From positions 971,207-982,826 of the forward strand of contig NW_006763290.1 of assembly GCF_000218685.1 (NCBI RefSeq): 11,620 bases of DNA, given 5' to 3'. This DNA is from Serpula lacrymans var. lacrymans S7.9 (Eukaryota > Basidiomycota > Agaricomycetes > Boletales > Serpulaceae). This document shows positions 1 through 7,891 of this stretch, piece after piece (the stretch's first letter is position 1; every line of letters starts with the position of its first letter). A program made the translations under genes and the position numbers. Under the pieces are notes generated by a model. It was given only the letters and a program-made list of their open reading frames with translations. It made no database searches and had not been told where the DNA came from.

Positions 1-51
1 GGGTAGGAAAGTAGTGAAGGACTTTCAGATGCAGCGAGCCGGGATCTAGGA

Positions 52-745
52 ATGTTGAATTTTGTGCTCACTGCCCATAGAGATACAAATGGAAGCATTT
101 GTGTGTCCGGGTGTGTTGTTACTGAAACTGACCGCTTTAATTGCAGCCATGAGCAAAATGGCGAAGCCGGGTTTGAGCGTTTTAGCAAGGTACAACCCAA
201 CTGGTAAAACATAAAGATATGGGAGGCTTGTGGAAAGTATGCACAAAGCCAGTTTGGTAAGTTTCCAGCTTAATTAATAAACATCCCAGAGTACTAAACT
301 GTATGTAGCTGATATAGATGGGTCTGTGCCAAAGGAAAGCCTACCAAGCAAGGAGAAAGAAAAGATTAAGCTTCCACTCGACAATAATGAATATCCCATC
401 CTTGTAGATGAGGATCTGTCTTCCCTGGCAACCTTTTCAGACCTACAGGCTATCATCAGGTCTTTCCTGATGACATATTACCAGATTTCCACTGGAAACA
501 CAAAGGCTTCAGTACCTTGGACCAGCCTTGCGGAGCACCCGGGCAACTATATTAACTAGTCAAAGGGGTACATACCTCCAGGGTATAAGTTCCAACAACC
601 ATCACGTATTCCAAAGGAGGACTTCCACCAAACAACACCTGTTGTTCCAAGAGGGTCAAGGCAACATATTATTTCTGCCTCTCTTAAAACGGGACAACTG
701 TGGACAAATATTCATGTCTGCTATCTTACTCCACCACCATCTTGA
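52..745 (+). pseudogene. Decayed conserved hypothetical gene (Agaricomycete type)
   Basis: Two reading frames carry protein-like sequence. The first opens with ATG at 52 and includes CSHEQNGEAGFERFSKVQ and WEACGKYAQSQFGKFPA; it is broken by TAA at 205-207 and ends at TAA 271-273. The second is open from 281 and holds YPILVDEDLSSLATFSDLQ, then IIRSFLMTYYQIS and ASVPWTSL. A TAG at 557-559 interrupts it, but the same frame goes on with YIPPGYKFQQPSRIPKED to TGA at 743-745, so the stop looks like a recent lesion. The 'L..L...IRSFL..(H/Y)Y......A.VPW' pattern recalls, from memory, hypothetical proteins expanded in Agaricomycetes; their function is unknown to me. GTAAGT at 257 and an AG at 288-289 could mark an intron, but 33 bp is very short and a frameshift is as likely. 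Whether both frames belong to one gene is inferred from strand, spacing and composition. Confidence 0.5.
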
Positions 746-840
746 AATATTTTTCTTCAGATTTACCCATGTTACCCACCATGTTATCCACCATATATGA
801 CCCAACAACCATGAATTGTAAGTTCATACACTTATACATT

Positions 841-1339
841 TCATCAGCAATTTCAAATGAGTTAACTGGCTTGCCAGACAATTCACCATCCCCGGGGGGG
901 TCCGGCTCATCTGAATGCTCACCGGGTCCTTCCTCTGTGCCCTCCACAGCACCCACCCTTACAGACAATATCTTTGATATTAGGGTGCCATACAAAAGAC
1001 CTAATTGTAATGGGAAAAATGTCTTCAATATTGGGGTGCCATCCAGGAGACTTAATAGCAACCCCGGGAAAAACATATTCAATATTGGGGTGCCATGCAA
1101 GATACCTAATTGTAACAATCCCAGGAGCACAAAGTTAGGGATGCCCAGGCCCTCAGTCTTTGACATAGGGGTCCCTAGTGTACAAAAGTCATCATCAAAA
1201 GCTGGATATTCAATGTGACCAGTGCCTGAACATTGAAACAAGGGTACAATGGAAAAGGAGGGCCTGTTTTCAGTGTCAGTGCTCCATCTGTGACAGAGAA
1301 ACCAAAAGAGAGCACAGAGACAAATGTCTTTGACCTGGG
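841..1339 (+). pseudogene. Broken ORF encoding an 18-residue F-[ND]-I-G-V-P repeat
   Basis: The frame open from 700 to TGA 1216-1218 reads a low-complexity Ser/Pro/Gly stretch (about 880-960, SPSPGGSGSSECSPGPSS) and then repeats. Units start at 961, 1015 and 1069. The first two are exactly 54 bp (18 codons), with cores NIFDIRVP, NVFNIGVP and NIFNIGVP, each followed by a basic-polar tail. A fourth core, VFDIGVPS, comes after a longer spacer near 1158. After a stop, another frame (from 1233) continues the theme with VFSVSAPSV and NVFDLGIP, so a frameshift probably splits one repeat protein. The repeat is visible in DNA as well as protein. No known domain was recognised. The antisense strand is also open over 726-1241, but its translation shows no sensible pattern beyond the mirrored repeat. 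It may once have belonged with the reading frame at 52-745; no link is provable here. Confidence 0.45.
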
Positions 1340-1543
1340 TATACCAATATTCAGGTTGATAATAATATTGCTATATGTAGATATATACTCAAAGATGTCT
1401 CATGGATGCTTCAAATCCATCAGGACCTTAGAGGGCAGAATTATCAAGATTTAATAAAAGCTCAGATATCTATTAAGAGTGGAGGTAAGACCATACTGCA
1501 TCTCAGCAATCTATTGCACTCTTCCCCACTCATCATCCTGTGA
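1334..1543 (+). pseudogene. Short open stretch, unknown product
   Basis: After a TGA at 1331-1333 this frame stays open for about 69 codons to TGA 1541-1543. It contains ILKDVSWMLQIHQDLRGQNY and LIKAQISIKSGGKTILHLSN, which have ordinary protein composition. It has no upstream ATG, so it would have to be an exon or a relic. An AG at 1353-1354 (TATTCAG/GTTGAT) could be an acceptor and GGTAAGA near 1483 a donor. No family recognised. Its stop overlaps the first unit of the minisatellite. It could be a chance open frame. Confidence 0.25.
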
Positions 1544-1823
1544 CCCAGCCAGGTTGTCTAAGATGGGTGTCCTCTCACCCAGCTGGGTTGTCTAAGATGG
1601 GGCACCCTACCACCCAGCCAGATTGTCTTCAACAAGAAGACTTTCACCCAGCTGGTTTGTCTAAGATAGGTGTGCTCACACCCAGCCGGATCGTCTAAGA
1701 CAGGGTACCCTATCACCCAGCTGGGTTGTCTAAGACAAGCACCCTTTTATATCCTAACCCAGCTGGATTGTCTTGGATGAGCAGCCTCTCACCCAGCCGG
1801 GTTGTCAATGATGGGCATAATAC
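1543..1823. repeat. Minisatellite, 8 units of about 34 bp
   Basis: Units begin with ACCCAGC at 1543, 1577, 1612, 1646, 1680, 1715, 1757 and 1791, giving spacings of 34, 35, 34, 34, 35, 42 and 34 bp. The shared core is ACCCAGCYRGRTTGTCTAAGA, and several units contain the palindrome CCCAGCTGGG. The variable tails of units 1 and 4 (GGTGT.CTC.C) and of units 2 and 5 (GG.ACCCTA.C) resemble each other, which hints at a three-unit higher-order period of about 103 bp. Long open frames across the array on both strands are by-products of the period. Confidence 0.9.
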
Positions 1824-1914
1824 AGTAATACTTTCCTTACTTTTAATTGTCACTTGTATCTTCACTCTCTTGCGCTGCACTGCTTCTTTTATTTTTAGAT
1901 ACAACTCTCTCAAG

Positions 1915-2085
1915 TGGTGGAGCTGGTCACAAGGGCTACACCATATGACATTATTAGCCATCACCCTTAACAACTGTATAGTACATATGTACAAACACAC
2001 TGTAGTAGTATAAATACCCATAGATCAATGAGACTCCTCAGTGAGTCCTCCTTTTGTATACCATCAACTAACTCGGTTGTAACAC
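1915..2085 (+). mobile_element. Candidate solo copia-type LTR
   Basis: The stretch starts TGGTGGAGCTGGTCACAAGG and ends ACTCGGTTGTAACA, so it has TG...CA ends. It holds a TATA motif (TATAAATACCC, near 2010) followed by ATCAATGAGACTCC and a pyrimidine-rich stretch, the usual order of a Ty1/copia LTR U3-R-U5. No matching target-site duplication was found on its flanks and no second LTR is present in the window, so the boundaries and the identity are inferences. Confidence 0.35.
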
Positions 2086-2099
2086 TTTGTACCTGTCTT

Positions 2100-2555
2100 T
2101 TCCACTGTCGCTGTATGGATGACCACATTGGTGGCCTCTTCTTAGGTGGAAGTGGTGTTAATGGAGTGGGAATATGGTCTCTGGTTGGTGTTTGGTTGCG
2201 GCTTGGGCATCCAAGTGGGTTTTTGAAGAGGTTGAGCATGTGGCTGTGAACTCAGATATGGCAGCCATTGCCTGCTGGATACCCAGCTCTATGGGATCCC
2301 AAATGTGGAGCATCTTGGCAGACTGGTTGTCCAGAATGAAGCACTTAGATGTCCAATCAGCCATAGCTGGATGACTATTGCCAGTGTCCAAGCAACTTCC
2401 TCATGTTTGGTGGTGCCACAGTATGCATTTTTGAGCTTGACTTGCCTAATAAGGTGATTGATGGCAAACTTGTGCTGTGTGTGCCCCGAGACTACTTTGG
2501 CTGGGCTCATTTGAGCCTGTGTCCCAAAATTAGCCTGTATAACACCCATAAACAT
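2100..2555 (-). pseudogene. Weak broken reading frames, unknown product
   Basis: Three overlapping frames on this strand carry plausible protein text: one opening at 2555 (NHLIRQVKLKNAYCG, then EEVAW), one around 2391-2158 (ADWTSKCFILDNQSAKMLHI and IELGIQQAMAAISEFTATCS), and one around 2239-2090 (PTPLTPLPPKKRPPMWSSIQ). The middle one has the most natural composition. Read together they could be one gene split by two frameshifts, with the last part running into the LTR-like segment at 1915-2085. I do not recognise the family; a retroelement gag remnant or a host-gene fragment are both possible. Confidence 0.25.
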
Positions 2556-2619
2556 TAGCAGATACTAAAATGAGAATGAATGGGCTTTATGTAAAATAAT
2601 TCTGAATGAACAAAAATAA

Positions 2620-2700
2620 AAAGAGAAAGCTCAAACTCTGGGCTTTTTTTGAGTACAACTGAATAAACAGGACTGGAGAAAAAAGCCTAAACTCTGGGTC
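2620..2700. repeat. Two-copy direct repeat around AAACTCTGGG
   Basis: AAAGCTCAAACTCTGGGC (about 2624-2641) recurs as AAAGCCTAAACTCTGGGT (about 2682-2699), 57-58 bp apart, each preceded by an A-rich GAGAAA stretch. It lies between copia A and the weak frames upstream. Origin unknown. Confidence 0.5.
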
Positions 2701-2877
2701 AACTAGTAACAGAGGTAAGATAATCTCCTTCCTGTCACCAGATGGAGTAGGGGGATAACCAGGTACCAAAGGGGAAGAACTACGCAATAATTGTATATGA
2801 TGGTGTGACTTGTCTCTAATTATGGTACATGGTGTATTTATCTATGATAAGCCCAGGACCTCAGACACCTCCTACGG

Positions 2878-3637
2878 GGGTCTAACAATTTCTTTGGTTG
2901 GTGTCCGTTTGAAGAATATTGTGTGGTCATATTCTGATTGTTTGAAGCCTAGTCATAGAAATGTGTTGTTCAGTTTTCTGTACCATTTTACTCTGGCTTG
3001 CTTGAGGCCATATATCCCTTTTCTGAGTTTTACCACTTAATTTTTCTTTGCCAGGTCTTAGTAATTTTGACAGTAGCTTTATGAACACATCCTCTTCAAG
3101 TTTAGCTTTGAGGTATGCAGTTTTGAGATCCACTTGGTCAATTTCTCAGTCAAGTGAAGTGGTATGGGCAAGGATAACTCAATGTGACACTAGTCATGCA
3201 ATAGCAGAGTATGTTTTGGTATAGTCAACACTGTACTTTTGTCTGTTTTCATCTGCTACCAGACTGACCCCATATTTAGATATTGCTCCCTTTTCATTGT
3301 GTTTGATTTTGGTCACAAAGTGGCTTCTTATGATGTTAATGTTGTCTGGAGGTGCCACAAGGTCCCAGGTATGTAATTTCCTCACTTGTTTTAGTTCATC
3401 ATCTATTGCATCTATCCACCTGTCTCTTTTAGGACTTGCTAAAGCCTGCCTTATAGGCGGACTATCACCATCTAGTGTGTGTGCAAGCATGGCCATTTTG
3501 AGTGCATTGTCATCTGACATGTAGTCGTTGTTATGTAAGTTGGCAGTGTTAGCAACAATAAGTCTGCTGTCATTTAGGACTTGGTAATATCCCTGCAGTT
3601 TGATAGTGATGGTACGAACAGGCCTGTCTCTCTTCAC
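2878..3637 (-). pseudogene. Copia A reverse transcriptase (RVT_2), truncated
   Basis: A single open stretch at 3637-3194 carries the linker and the first RVT_2 blocks: KRDRWIDAIDDELKQV, LHTWDLVAPPDN, FVTKIKHNEKGAISKYG and LVADENRQKYSVDYTKTYS. After a TGA at 3194-3196 the same frame goes on with DLKTAYLKAKLEEDVFI, which contains the first catalytic aspartate. A frame change then gives the family hallmark KGIYGLKQA..KWYRKLN, a TGA, and GFKQSEYDHTIFF. The sequence then leaves the copia pattern at about 2878, before the YVDD motif. Enzyme activity is therefore impossible. Confidence 0.87.
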
Positions 3638-3639
3638 AT

Positions 3640-4429
3640 CATCAGGCAGTAATCTGTTTCGTAAGTTTTCTGTCTTTGAATTGTCTCAGAGGTCGTTGGT
3701 GGTGGCCTTTACATTTTCAGGTGTTGTTTTGACATGGGGTTGTGGGAGGACATTGGTGAAATTTTTGTCTGAGCTGATGGTTGTTTTTTCTTTTCTCAAC
3801 CAATACTGTATATAAAATATCCCTTGCTTTTGGAGTCATACCCAATGAAGTGTCCCTTTTTAGCTTGCAAATCCAGCTTCCCTACTGAAAAATCCTTGAC
3901 ATAGACTATGGCGTTGAATTCATATAGTCCACTTAAATCTCATTTTTGTCCACTAACCATTTTATATAGCATTTTGCCATCAAAACATCTTGTTAATCCA
4001 CACTAGATGCATCATCACCTCACCAAATTAAATTTTTGGGAGTTTTGCTGTTATTAGCATGGCTCAAGTGTATTCCACTATAGTGCCACTTAGACATTCT
4101 GTGGTGCCATTTTGCTGGGGGGAATCATGTAAGGTAAGTTCTCTTTTTATGCCCTTCTCTTTCAACTGGTTGCTGAAAGAAAGACTCATGTATTCCCGTC
4201 CTCTACTAGATCTCAGGATTTTCATGGATGTCCTATTATTATGGTTTAACAGCAGGGCCTCAAATCTCTTGTATTCAATGAAGACCTCTTTTTTGTGGGT
4301 AAGAAACATATGTAGACTTTGTGGGAATAGTTGTCTGTGAAGGTAAGCAGGTATTGCTTTCCTGATATATCTTCCACTGATGCTGGTCCCCATAGATCTG
4401 TATATATCCTGTTCCATACAATTTAGCAC
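3640..4429 (-). pseudogene. Copia A integrase core and C-terminal part
   Basis: After a frame change near 4310 the integrase continues MFLTHKKEVFIEYKRFEALL, then RSSRGREYMS, then HDSPQQNGTTE. The catalytic triad of copia integrases is D, D and E. The middle aspartate, normally in SD(R/N)G.E(Y/F), is serine here, while the final glutamate in NGTTE is kept. The integrase C-terminal segment follows at about 4060-3790 with LSHANNSKTPKNLIW and YVKDFSVGKLDLQAKKGHFI, then YDSKSKGYF, spread over more than one frame. It joins the reverse transcriptase part without a gap. Confidence 0.8.
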
Positions 4430-4890
4430 AGTTCAAAGATCCCTGAGGGAATAGTTTGGACATGGCTTTTGCATATGGTTTGCATAATTTTTTCTCAACA
4501 GAGATATCCAGTGTCAATCCTATAGTCATGTCCAACTCAATGAGCTTCTTTAGACCTTTGTGTGAGAAGTGCCCCATTGCCCTATGTACAGTAACTCATC
4601 CATTTTCATTTTTAGTGCTATAGGTTTGGCTCAGATTATTGCATTTTGAGGTGGGGATGCGTCATCTACCTGGTGTAGGCCCTGTTTGGGAGGTATCAGG
4701 GCTGTTGTCTGTCTTTTGGGGCTCAGAGACAGTATTCTGAAGTTGCCCTTTTCAAAGTGGACTGTAGCCTACTTTGTTGATCTTGCTTGTGGATATGAGA
4801 GTCATTGATATATCCAGTGCTTAGATCACGTTCCTTAGGAGTAATAATATATGACTTTGACCATTAGGTAGTCTCACTACACTTCAGTCA
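4290..4890 (-). pseudogene. Copia A GAG-pre-integrase and integrase N-terminal part
   Basis: From high to low coordinates: LPNGQSH, then ISTSKINKVGYS, a frame change, FEKGNFRILSLSPKRQ, and the zinc-binding GAG-pre-integrase segment with HRAMGHFSHKGLKKLIELD and KLCKPYAKAMSK. The expected CxxC is CKPY here, so one zinc-ligand cysteine is lost. The integrase core begins as YTDLWGPASVEDISGKQYL and FTDNYSHKVY at about 4420-4310, in a frame that lacks an ATG. The aspartate in TDLWGP is the first catalytic residue. In-frame stops follow LRNVI and AII. The piece would bring the integrase to DNA ends, but it is not functional. Confidence 0.82.
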
Positions 4891-4959
4891 CCTCCCAAAC
4901 ATAAGTATTTAGCTTCAACTATCTGTGTAAATGTATAAAGCTAAAAGCTTGTTTTTCCT

Positions 4960-5100
4960 TGTATCATCCCAAGTGCTGTAGCAAGGATGGGATCTTCCCA
5001 GAAGTGGGATAATACTAATACCACCCTTCTGGGACTTTCCCATGGTATCAGACCATTTGTTATGGTGGGATAATCCCAGACATTTGTCATATATCATATG
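4960..5100. repeat. Imperfect foldback with GGGAT..TCCC motifs
   Basis: ATGGGATCTTCCCAGAAGTGG at 4987-5007 is matched in inverted form by ACCCTTCTGGGACTTTCCCAT at 5023-5043; the arms share TCCCAGAAG and ATGGGA with a three-base mismatch block between, around a 15-bp loop. A second palindrome, GGGATAATCCC (5067-5077), follows. The minus-strand open frame through this segment lies entirely over the foldback and has no protein character. It sits directly upstream of copia A. Confidence 0.6.
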
Positions 5101-5109
5101 GTGTCAGGG

Positions 5110-6085
5110 AGGCTTGATTGCAAAGATAGTTCCTGCATAAATGACTATCAAGAAGGAAGATATATGTTAATGGTGATGAATGTAGCCAATATCAATACAT
5201 TATCAATAGTACTAATAGCCATAAAGCAGAGTATAATACTACCTGCCTTTGTCATTTATAATATAATATCTCAAATGGTGTTTACTTTTAATTGAACCTT
5301 CATTTGTCTAGCTTCTAGTGTGATATCATATGCTATAGATTGATGGAGGAGACTTTGACCAAAAATTGGTGTGACTAATTGTGACATATAACGACTTACA
5401 AATTAACTTGATTTAATTCAGTTGATTAGAAGATAATTCAACCATATCTCTTTGCCTTAGCTCTATATAACCTTTTTATTCCTACTTATCACATAATTTA
5501 TTGTATATCACAAAATAGATTTATCCACCCTGGATGGATTTTATTCAATGTTATATAAAATGGCTTGTAGTAAAAGGCATACAACATATTTGACAATACT
5601 AAGCACATAAATATGCAGGATTACAATAGCTTTTATTCAAGCTCATCCTACTTTCAACCAAGCAAAAATATATCATGGATTTATTTAATGTGCTGATCCC
5701 AAAGATATAATATCTTTTTGAAATGTGTAGCTTCATCCAAATGTTTGAACTAAAAAATGCACAAAGATACCATACAATTGATTATAAATTTGTGTGAAAA
5801 CCAAAATGGCTGAAAGGTGTACTCTGCATGCTTATGCAATTTCATGTGACTTGGGATGAACCTATATGAGGGCTACTCTGAATTACTGTCCCAATTAACC
5901 TTAGGTTCATCCAGGTCCTACCATAACATAATAGTTGGTTTACAAGCCAAATGCTGCAACATATAAAAAATAGAAACTGCTGGAAAATATGTTACAAAAA
6001 TAACCTTAGTGCATTTTGGGACTATTTTTTTCCCTGTCATGTTAAGTCACCAGTAGCCTAAGCATACTATTAAATAATTCTGTTC
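5110..6085. other. AT-rich non-coding stretch, nothing recognised
   Basis: This stretch of almost 1 kb is strongly AT-rich, with short stop-riddled frames on both strands. The one open frame of note (5098-5295, plus) is hydrophobic low-complexity translation and has no recognisable pattern. No RNA gene, repeat array or transposon terminus was found by eye. Confidence 0.5.
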
Positions 6086-6340
6086 CTGTTGTGGGATCTT
6101 CCTATTTTATTCTCACTCGGGGTGGTCTTGTCCCCTGCATGGATTTGTCTGTGATGTGGTGAGATAATCCTATGCAATTTTGAGATTTTTCCAAATCAGA
6201 TTGGACTGAAATGATCCCATCTCATTCTAAGATTTTCTCTGACTAATACTTTACCCTTCAGACATTGATCGATATCAAACTGTGATGATCCTATCCTCCT
6301 TTCATCCTCTTTTGGTACTTGTCCATATCAAGCGTTACAA
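6085..6340. repeat. Degenerate GGGAT..TCCC motif cluster and one 42-bp-family unit
   Basis: Relaxed copies of the motif seen at 4960-5100 recur: GGGATCTTCCT, GAGATAATCCT, GAGATTTTTCC, AATGATCCCATC and GATGATCCTATCC. At 6303-6333 lies CATCCTCTTTTGGTACTTGT followed by CCATATCAAGC, which matches 7033-7063 at 27 of 31 positions. The stretch is pyrimidine-rich and non-coding. Confidence 0.5.
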
Positions 6341-6499
6341 TTGCACTATTTACCTCCTTGTTTTTTTTTCATTTTTCTTGGACTTATCTTTGATTCTACA
6401 ATAGCACTTATTCCCTTGCTGCTGTCATTATTTCCTTCACATCCTTTTCTAACCCTGTACCACTATTTGCCTATTAACTTTAGGCTTATCCTTTGTCAT

Positions 6500-6780
6500 T
6501 ACTTCTAGGATTCTCCTGGAAGTTTCTCCCATTGGTTGATAGCAGGCCTTATCTATCTTTGGACATTTCTCTATAGGTTCTCCTATCTTGTCTTATGTCC
6601 TAGAGGTCTTATTACTATTGGACCATTATTCCTTTACTTCTATCTCACCACTTTTGCCTCTTATTTATCATTGGCTAGTTAGATATCAGGCCGCCTTCCT
6701 ACTTAGCCAGTACTCCTATATAAGCCTTTCTGTAGTAGAGTAAAACACCAACATGAATTTACACTATTCAAACTCCTAAC
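6500..6780 (+). promoter_or_regulatory. LTR-like promoter segment with TATA box
   Basis: TATATAAG at 6717-6724 follows two CCAAT-type motifs (CCATTGG near 6530, CATTGGCTAG near 6670) and a long pyrimidine-rich run. The arrangement resembles the U3-R part of fungal LTRs, and a similar layout recurs near 7520. No LTR ends, primer site or second copy were identified, so a host-type promoter or chance is not excluded. The open frame just downstream (about 6796-7071) is not recognisable. Confidence 0.25.
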
Positions 6781-6949
6781 CTCACCTGGACCTGCTTGAT
6801 TATTACTCTCAAAATCTCAGCAGGAAGCTCTCAAAGCTTCTCCACCAGAACCCCATCCATTGAAGGACCAAAAGGAGAAAATTTTGTTATTATCTTCCTC
6901 AGAAGCGCTTATTGTTGTTATAAACATAGGCTTTTCACAATGTCACAGA

Positions 6950-7130
6950 TGTTGGGAAATCTTGAGTGTAACTTCAAGCTGGGATCATCTCATCTCTTGC
7001 TGGGATTTTCCCATATGGGATTGGAATCATCCCATCCTCTTTTGATATTTGTCCCTGTCAAGCTGGGATGATCCCATGCTCTTCTGGTAATTGTCCATAT
7101 GAGAAGTGGGTAACCCCATGTCACAAATTT
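6950..7130. repeat. 42-bp tandem units with the palindrome GGGATGATCCC
   Basis: CATCCTCTTTTGATATTTGT (7033) and CATGCTCTTCTGGTAATTGT (7075) start successive units 42 bp apart. Between them lies AAGCTGGGATGATCCC, whose 11-bp core at 7065-7075 is a near-perfect palindrome. GGGATTTTCCC (7002-7012) and GGGATCATCTC (6981) precede them. A third, distant unit is at 6303. This is a short decayed tandem array or repeated remnants of a non-autonomous element. Confidence 0.6.
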
Positions 7131-7890
7131 CTATAACCTCTCATTTTCCTTCAATGTTTTCCTTTCTACTTATTGGACTACATTTCCTTATCCAGTGATT
7201 ATCAACTATCACTATCATATCTTCCCGTATTACATCATCTCATATTATCTCTTATCTCTCAACCCTTGTACTGTTACCTTGTCTTTCTATTCCATTGTTG
7301 GACGCACAGCCATAGCCTATACCAGCTGATCATGGTTCTTCCAAGGATACTCCTTTTAGTTATATTAGGGTTATATACTCCTGACCTATTATTACTATTT
7401 CCCCTAGAATACTCCTTTTGGACTATAACCTCTTGCCCTTGACCCTGGAGGTCTTTATGCTATTGGCTCTTACATATAAACCCAGCTTAGAGAGGAGCTA
7501 GAATTCACTACCTACTCAGTATATAAACCCCTGTATAACAGTAGGATAGAACAAGTTTGATCTACTCTATATTTCCTTGCTACCATTAGGAAGAGAGTGC
7601 TCAGCAACTACATCTTTGACGCTGACAATAATCCTCAGTTGTAGGGAAGGATCTGTTCAATTGAGAACTTCTGGGAAGCGTCTGACAAAACCGGATAAAC
7701 CCGATCTCTGCCGAAGCAGCCATTGTTCTCCATGGAGCATAGCCACCACTCCATAGAGTATAAGTAGTAGGGGGTTTAGTATAGGAATACCTCAGTCATT
7801 TCTATAGCCTCTTGGGCAGCAGCTGAGTTTCACTTAGTTTTATTACATCCTTTACATGCAAGTCAGGGCTAACATGAATCTAACCAAAAC
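7130..7890. other. Non-coding stretch with TATA motifs, possible LTR remnant
   Basis: The stretch is pyrimidine-rich and non-coding. TATATAAACCCC at 7520-7531 and CATATAAACCC near 7473 follow TATTGGCTC (near 7461), an arrangement resembling an LTR promoter. Near 7729 there is a perfect 10-bp palindrome (CTCCATGGAG) followed by CTCCATAGAG. The plus-strand frame at 7173-7442 is a hydrophobic translation of pyrimidine-rich DNA and is not regarded as a gene. Confidence 0.3.
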
Positions 7891-7891
7891 C

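Larger units (their letters stand above)
2878..4890 (-). mobile_element. Copia element A: degenerate partial pol (linker, integrase, RT)
   Basis: Read on the minus strand, the Ty1/copia pol order is protease-integrase linker, GAG-pre-integrase, integrase core, integrase C-terminus and RVT_2 reverse transcriptase. It starts near 4890 (VRLPNGQSH) and stops near 2878 just after SEYDHTIFFKRTPTKEIV. Gag, most of the protease, the RT YVDD active site, RNase H and both LTRs are missing, so both ends are truncated: about 2.0 kb remains of an expected 4-5 kb. At least four frame changes and several stops break it. Homology is judged from conserved copia motifs only. The gene order excludes the Ty3 type, in which RT precedes integrase. 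It is a different lineage from fragments B and C, because its integrase begins TDLWGPAS rather than HSDVHQVS. Confidence 0.88.

Noticed and set aside
726..1241. Long minus-strand ORF (171 codons)
   Set aside because: It mirrors the plus-strand repeats. Its own translation lacks a coherent pattern, while the plus strand has the 18-codon unit continued in a second frame.
1219..1333. Cysteine-rich frame (CDQC, CFQCQCSIC) suggesting a zinc finger
   Set aside because: The spacing fits no known finger, the frame is short, and the alternative frame continues the IGVP-type repeat.
1543..1823. CRISPR-like array
   Set aside because: Units are contiguous with similar tails instead of unique spacers, and the context is fungal.
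1713..2021. Overlapping ORFs on both strands (102 and 95 codons)
   Set aside because: They run through the minisatellite and into the LTR-like segment, with no protein-like pattern.
3297..3815. Plus-strand ORFs over copia A
   Set aside because: Shadows of the minus-strand reverse transcriptase reading frame, which has clear RVT_2 motifs.
4059..4340. Plus-strand ORF of 93 codons
   Set aside because: Antisense to the integrase core of copia A.
5098..5295. Small membrane protein candidate
   Set aside because: Hydrophobicity follows from AT-rich DNA; no start context or family likeness.
6796..7071. Two overlapping plus-strand ORFs (91 and 61 codons)
   Set aside because: They run into the 42-bp repeat and palindromes, with no family likeness. 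A retroelement gag start after the TATA box at 6717 was considered, but nothing supports it.
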